Assembly: GCF_042682745.1 (NCBI RefSeq) | Contig: NZ_JBHUIO010000002.1 | Coordinates: 1 to 64,000 of the forward strand | Length of the DNA stretch: 64,000 nt | Reading direction: 5' to 3' | From: Tumebacillus_A lipolyticus | Lineage (GTDB): Bacteria; Bacillota; Bacilli; Tumebacillales; Tumebacillaceae | Shown: positions 60,434-64,000 of the stretch, in pieces | How the letters are laid out: every line of letters starts with the position of its first letter | Numbering within the stretch: the stretch's first letter is position 1 | Position numbers and translations under genes: made by a program | Notes under the pieces: model-generated | Databases searched by the model: none | The model's input: only the letters and a program-made list of their open reading frames with translations | What the model was told of the DNA's origin: nothing

Positions 60434-61228
60434 ATGAAAAAAATAGCACTGTTGTTCATTTGTTGTTTGGGGCTACTTGGCTGCGCAGAACCTGGTTCAG
60501 ATAAAAATTCGTCTTCGCCATCGTCTGCTAACTCTGCAACTTCGGCGATCGAAGGGCGGTATGCGGTCGTGACCCATGTGGCAGATGGTGACACGATTCA
60601 ATTGGAAAATGGCGAGAAAGTGCGCATGATCGGCGTCAACACGCCGGAGACGAAGAAGCCAGGCACGGCAGTACAGCCCTACGGCCAAGAGGCGAGCGAT
60701 TTTACCAAAAAGGCGCTTGAGGGGAAAAAAGTTTTTGTGGAGACTGATGTCCAACCGACAGATCGCTATGGCCGAACACTGGCCTACATCTACACAGAAG
60801 CGCCGAAGACGGAGGCGGACATCGAAGCGCTGATGTTCAATGCGACACTTTTGCGCGAGGGCTACGCACAGCTGATGACGATTCAGCCGAATGTAAAATA
60901 TCAGGAGCTTTTTCTCAAGCTTCAGCGCAAGGCGCGCGCCGATAATCTGGGGCTTTGGGCGCTCGGCATCTACAAAGATTCGGCGAAATCGACCAACGAT
61001 GTTTTCGAAAAGGAAGTGCCGGAGGGAGCGAAGAGCGATCCGGCCGAAAAAGAAGCGGTTCAACCGACCGGATGCGCCGATCCGAACATCAAGGGGAACA
61101 TCAACACCAAGGGCGAGAAGATCTACCACGTCCCCGGTGGGCGGTACTATGAGCAAACGAAAGCGGAGCAGCTATTCTGCTCGCCGGCAGAAGCGGAAGC
61201 GGCTGGCTTTCGTAAATCGAAACAATAA
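60434..61228 (+). CDS. Thermonuclease-family lipoprotein with C-terminal excalibur-like domain
   Basis: 264 residues from the ATG at 60434 behind GGAGGAGAA. Lipoprotein signal MKKIALLFICCLGLLGC with lipidated Cys in LLGC. A Ser/Asn/Ala linker precedes the SNase domain 45-180: VADGDTIQLENGEKVRMIGVNTPET (active-site Arg and Asp), TDVQPTDRYGRTLAYIY and the second Arg region. The C-terminal part (GCADPNIKGNINTKGEKIYHV, then LFCSPAEAEAAGFRKSK) has two Cys and resembles the YncB-like tail. It is a cell-surface Ca-dependent nuclease. The rest of 60184-60433 shows no gene. Confidence 0.9.
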   Translation: MKKIALLFICCLGLLGCAEPGSDKNSSSPSSANSATSAIEGRYAVVTHVADGDTIQLENGEKVRMIGVNTPETKKPGTAVQPYGQEASDFTKKALEGKKVFVETDVQPTDRYGRTLAYIYTEAPKTEADIEALMFNATLLREGYAQLMTIQPNVKYQELFLKLQRKARADNLGLWALGIYKDSAKSTNDVFEKEVPEGAKSDPAEKEAVQPTGCADPNIKGNINTKGEKIYHVPGGRYYEQTKAEQLFCSPAEAEAAGFRKSKQ

Positions 61229-61345
61229 ATACGTTATCCGGCTCTCGTCTGTTGACGATCCGATCTATGATCCGCTACTCATGTACAGCTACGAGCAACA
61301 GGAGATCGAGGTTAGGTGATCGACTGCAGAACAGGAGGAACCAAG

Positions 61346-61903
61346 ATGATACGCCCGGCAAAAAAAGAAGACTTCCAACCAGCGATCGAACTGATCTATT
61401 CCACGATTGGCAACATAGCACACACCCTTGCCGGAACGGACGATCCGAACGAAACGAGACGAGTGCTCGAAGCTTTTTTCCAGCAGGAGGGCAATCGACT
61501 CAGCTATCAGAACACGCTCGTCAAAGAGCTCGATGGGCAGGTGATCGGCGTGCTCGTCTCCTACGCGGGCAGCCGCACTGACGAATTGGATCGTCCGTTT
61601 CTGGAACGCCTGATCGAGCTGACGGGCGATCCGCACCTGACGATCACCAAAGAAGCGCGAGATGATGAATACTACCTTGACACGGTGGCGGTCGCCGAAG
61701 GGTTTGAAGGGCGAGGATTCGGCCGAGAGCTGATGAGCGCTTTTGTGCAAAGAGCACAGTCGCAAGGTCACCAGCGACTGGCCCTGCTCGTGGAGCAGGA
61801 AAACGATCGCGCCTTTCGCTTGTATGAGCGGTCCGGCTTTCGCGTTGATGGCGAGCTGGAGGTCAGCGGCTATCAGTTTCGCCATATGGTCAAAGCGCTA
61901 TAG
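61346..61903 (+). CDS. GNAT-family N-acetyltransferase
   Basis: 185 residues from the ATG at 61346 behind AGGAGGAA. Motif A region VAEGFEGRGFGRELMSAFVQRA (Q/R-x-x-G-x-G/A type acetyl-CoA loop), preceded by YYLDTVAV and followed by LALLVEQENDRAFRLYERSGFRVDGEL. The N-terminus IRPAKKEDFQPAIELIYSTIG is typical. Substrate unknown. It lies 117 bp after the thermonuclease gene. Confidence 0.88.
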   Translation: MIRPAKKEDFQPAIELIYSTIGNIAHTLAGTDDPNETRRVLEAFFQQEGNRLSYQNTLVKELDGQVIGVLVSYAGSRTDELDRPFLERLIELTGDPHLTITKEARDDEYYLDTVAVAEGFEGRGFGRELMSAFVQRAQSQGHQRLALLVEQENDRAFRLYERSGFRVDGELEVSGYQFRHMVKAL

Positions 61904-61919
61904 TTCGAGTATCGAGCAG

Positions 61920-61948
61920 AAAGCCTTGGCAATTGCCAGGGCTTTTTT
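61920..61948 (+). terminator. Terminator of the acetyltransferase gene
   Basis: AAAGCCTTGGCA, ATT, TGCCAGGGCTTTTTT. Confidence 0.85.
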
Positions 61949-62043
61949 GTGTTGCACCGCTGCCGCCACAGCAGCTGCGAATCGAGAGCGCAGCGGATGG
62001 TAAAAGGAAAGAGAAAAACAAAAGAGATAACTTAATGTGTAAT

Positions 62044-62072
62044 TTGACCTCAGTTATGAAAAGATGTACTAT
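62044..62072 (+). promoter_or_regulatory. Probable promoter of the third NRPS
   Basis: TTGACC (62044-62049), 17 bases, TACTAT (62067-62072), in a markedly AT-rich 140-bp island. The leader is about 160 bases. Nothing else is seen in 61949-62233, in particular no remnant of a condensation-domain N-terminal half. Confidence 0.5.
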
Positions 62073-62233
62073 GTTATTATATAAGATTTATTCTAATACA
62101 TTTTGTTATTACTTCGGTACACTTTATTCAATTCGAATGAAGTTATACCGACTTGCAATTTAGATCGACACTTTCTGTCGTTTGTCCAAAATCGCCGATG
62201 CGCTGTGATTTTCCAAGGGAGGGAAACTGCAAG

Positions 62234-64000
62234 ATGACCGAACGATTCTTGTCACCAACCAAACGATTGCCGATGCTTCAATTGCCCACAGACCACCCGC
62301 GCGGTGCTGTTGCTCGCTATCAGGGTGAGTCCTGTTCGTTTCTCATCTCACAGGAGCTGTCCGACCGGCTGTCATCGATCGGCCAGCGATCCGATGTGCG
62401 GCGCTCGACCGCTCTGCTGGCCGCTTTTTGTCTGTTGCTCGCTCGATATGCGGCAGCGGGTGAGCTGAATGTCAGCGCGATCGATTCTGGCCTGGATGAA
62501 GCGGGTGCCCCGCTTCTCTTGCATGTCGATCTGTCCAATGCGCGTTCGTTTGAGGAATTGATCGATCTGGTGCAAAAGGCGGAGCGGGAAGCGCAGACGG
62601 TGCGTTTACCGATCGAGGATCTTCCACTGCAGATGCAGGCGGATGGCCGAATAGAAGCTGGGGCGCTCGTGCCGATCGCCTTTGAGATCGGCTCGGCAAA
62701 CGTGGATCGAGGGGTGCAGACGATGTGCGACTTGCACCTGAGCATCGAGGATGGGACAGCCGATCTTGTTGGACGTTTTACTTACAATGCGAACCTTTGG
62801 CGACCGGAGACGATCGAGCGGATGTCCGGTCATTTTCTCACGCTGCTCGCCGCGCTCTCAACAGAGCCCAGTCGTTCCTTAGCAGAGGTGTCTCTGCTGA
62901 CCGATGTGGAAAGAAATCAGCTGCTGGTCGAATGGAACCGAACGGAGACTCCCTATCCGAGCGCGAGCATGCAGCAGTTGTTCGAAGAGCAGGTGAATCG
63001 GACCCCTGATGCGGTAGCGGTGATCTATGAGGATCGCTCCCTCACCTATGGAGCGCTCAACAGCCAAGCAAACCGACTTGCACGCCGTCTGCGACTGCTT
63101 GGCGTCGGTCCGGAAGCGCGGGTCGGCATCTGCGTGGAACGGTCGCTCGACTTGGTGGTCGGGCTGCTAGCGATCATCAAGGCGGGAGGGGCGTATGTGC
63201 CGCTCGATGCCAACTATCCGGACGATCGATTGCATTTTATGTTGGAAGATTCTGAAGTATCGGTTCTTTTGACGCAGCGAGCGCTTTTGCCGAGGATTCC
63301 CACGCAGGGTGTGGAGCTCGTCTTGCTGGATGATGGCGAGCAAACGTCAGGCATTGCGGATGATCGCGACCTGCCTTGTGAGACGACGATCGACAACTTG
63401 GCGTACATCATCTACACGTCAGGTTCGACCGGCCGACCGAAAGGGGTTTGTGTGCCGCAGCGCGGGGTGGTGCGGTTGGTCAAAGCGAGCGATTATGCGA
63501 GCTTTGCGACTGACGAAGTGTTCCTGCAGTGCGCTCCGATCTCCTTTGATGCGGCGACGTTCGAAATCTGGGGGGCGCTGCTGAACGGAGCGCGCCTGGT
63601 CATCTGCCCGGCTGGCAAGCTGTCGGTGGCAGAGATCGGACAGGTCATCCAAACCGCTCAGGTGACAACCCTCTGGTTGACTGCGGGGCTGTTCAGGCAG
63701 ATGGTGGAGTCGCAGTTAGAATCGCTGAGCTCCGTTCGGCAACTGTTGGCGGGCGGTGATGTGCTCTCTGTGTCCCACGTGAAAAAAGTGCGGCAGCGCT
63801 GGCCGGAATGTCGCCTGATCAACGGTTACGGCCCGACGGAGAGCACCACCTTTACCAGCACTTATCGGGTGAACGATATCGAGTCGATCGAGAGCTCGGT
63901 GCCGATCGGCAGACCGATCGCCAACACGACCGTCTACGTGCTCGATCGCCATCTGCAACCGGTGCCGATCGGAGTTCCCGGCGAACTATATGTCGGTGGG
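62234..64000 (+). CDS. Nonribosomal peptide synthetase starting with a half condensation domain, then A (cut by window edge)
   Basis: The open frame runs from the ATG at 62234 (AAGGGAGGG upstream) to the window end, 589 residues. Residues 1-230 match only the second half of a condensation domain: LPMLQLPTDHPRGAVARY aligns to the LPTDRPRPP segment of the other synthetases, and the HHxxxDG half is absent. Adenylation starts at about 232 (LLVEWNRTETPYPSAS): YIIYTSGSTGRPKGV, NGYGPTESTTF. Pocket residues D-A-F-W-L-G-G-T-F match the valine code D-A-F-W-I-G-G-T-F except one conservative change. It likely continues chain extension after the 4300-residue synthetase. Confidence 0.9.
   Translation, partial: MTERFLSPTKRLPMLQLPTDHPRGAVARYQGESCSFLISQELSDRLSSIGQRSDVRRSTALLAAFCLLLARYAAAGELNVSAIDSGLDEAGAPLLLHVDLSNARSFEELIDLVQKAEREAQTVRLPIEDLPLQMQADGRIEAGALVPIAFEIGSANVDRGVQTMCDLHLSIEDGTADLVGRFTYNANLWRPETIERMSGHFLTLLAALSTEPSRSLAEVSLLTDVERNQLLVEWNRTETPYPSASMQQLFEEQVNRTPDAVAVIYEDRSLTYGALNSQANRLARRLRLLGVGPEARVGICVERSLDLVVGLLAIIKAGGAYVPLDANYPDDRLHFMLEDSEVSVLLTQRALLPRIPTQGVELVLLDDGEQTSGIADDRDLPCETTIDNLAYIIYTSGSTGRPKGVCVPQRGVVRLVKASDYASFATDEVFLQCAPISFDAATFEIWGALLNGARLVICPAGKLSVAEIGQVIQTAQVTTLWLTAGLFRQMVESQLESLSSVRQLLAGGDVLSVSHVKKVRQRWPECRLINGYGPTESTTFTSTYRVNDIESIESSVPIGRPIANTTVYVLDRHLQPVPIGVPGELYVGG

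Noticed and set aside
59065..61903. A mobile element that split one NRPS gene in two
   Set aside because: No transposase, integrase, terminal inverted repeats or target duplications are visible, and the third NRPS has its own promoter and ribosome site.

Overview
The window looks like chromosomal DNA of an endospore-forming member of the Bacillota (Bacillales), and the gene content and style fit an Alicyclobacillaceae/Tumebacillus-type genome. The evidence is the miaB-ricA-mutS-mutL-miaA-hfq block, tRNAs with encoded CCA ends, strong GGAGG-type ribosome binding sites, many TTG starts, T-tailed terminators and large nonribosomal peptide synthetases (NRPS). The genus is an inference from memory of gene content, not from a search. 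Bases 1 to about 11,300 are visibly AT-richer than the rest and carry broken and duplicated genes, which suggests acquired and rearranged DNA.

Region 1 (1-8,667) is a rearranged arsenic/heavy-metal island. It holds a partial ArsB efflux pump, three ArsR-type repressors, an intact ArsI-like dioxygenase, an ArsI/ArsC mosaic pseudogene, an ArsO-like flavoprotein, an ACR3/SBF-type permease and a fossil of a metal P-type ATPase. An 858-bp arsR-arsI segment is present twice as a direct repeat around a P-loop kinase-like gene. Between the flavoprotein and the permease lies an MFS efflux gene behind what looks like a leader-peptide translational attenuator. Region 2 (8,700-11,300) has a decayed tRNA and three small secreted proteins.

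Region 3 (11,300-17,030) carries a CDF zinc exporter and a SCO1-like copper chaperone. Each sits behind a promoter with a palindrome related to the one at the P-ATPase fossil, so an ArsR/SmtB-type regulon is likely. After them come a SAM methyltransferase, a DedA protein and an OmpR/HisKA two-component pair. Region 4 (17,170-27,000) is the housekeeping block miaB-ricA, mutS-mutL-rsmJ-like-miaA-hfq, followed by a small orphan gene and an Hsp20.

Region 5 (27,200-31,500) has tRNA-Trp and tRNA-Gln, a secreted FAD oxidoreductase, an 11-tRNA cluster and a solitary 5S rRNA. The 3' half of the 5S gene and its terminator are tandemly repeated with a 154-bp period. Region 6 (31,550-40,350) has an MMPL exporter with its TetR regulator and twin operators, mnmA, a three-PAS membrane histidine kinase, a 28-copy 11-bp minisatellite and a HIT protein.

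Region 7 (40,590-64,000, continuing beyond the window) is a lipopeptide NRPS locus. Two adjacent, separately terminated synthetases each begin with their own fatty-acyl-AMP ligase and acyl carrier: FAAL-ACP-C-A-T and FAAL-ACP-C-A-T-C-A-T-C-A-T-C. The second ends in a lone condensation domain. About 3.4 kb later a third synthetase starts with only the C-terminal half of a condensation domain, followed by an adenylation domain with a valine-type pocket. The gap holds a two-gene membrane/soluble operon of unknown function, a thermonuclease lipoprotein and a GNAT acetyltransferase. This duplicated-loader, split-condensation architecture is the most unusual system in the window.
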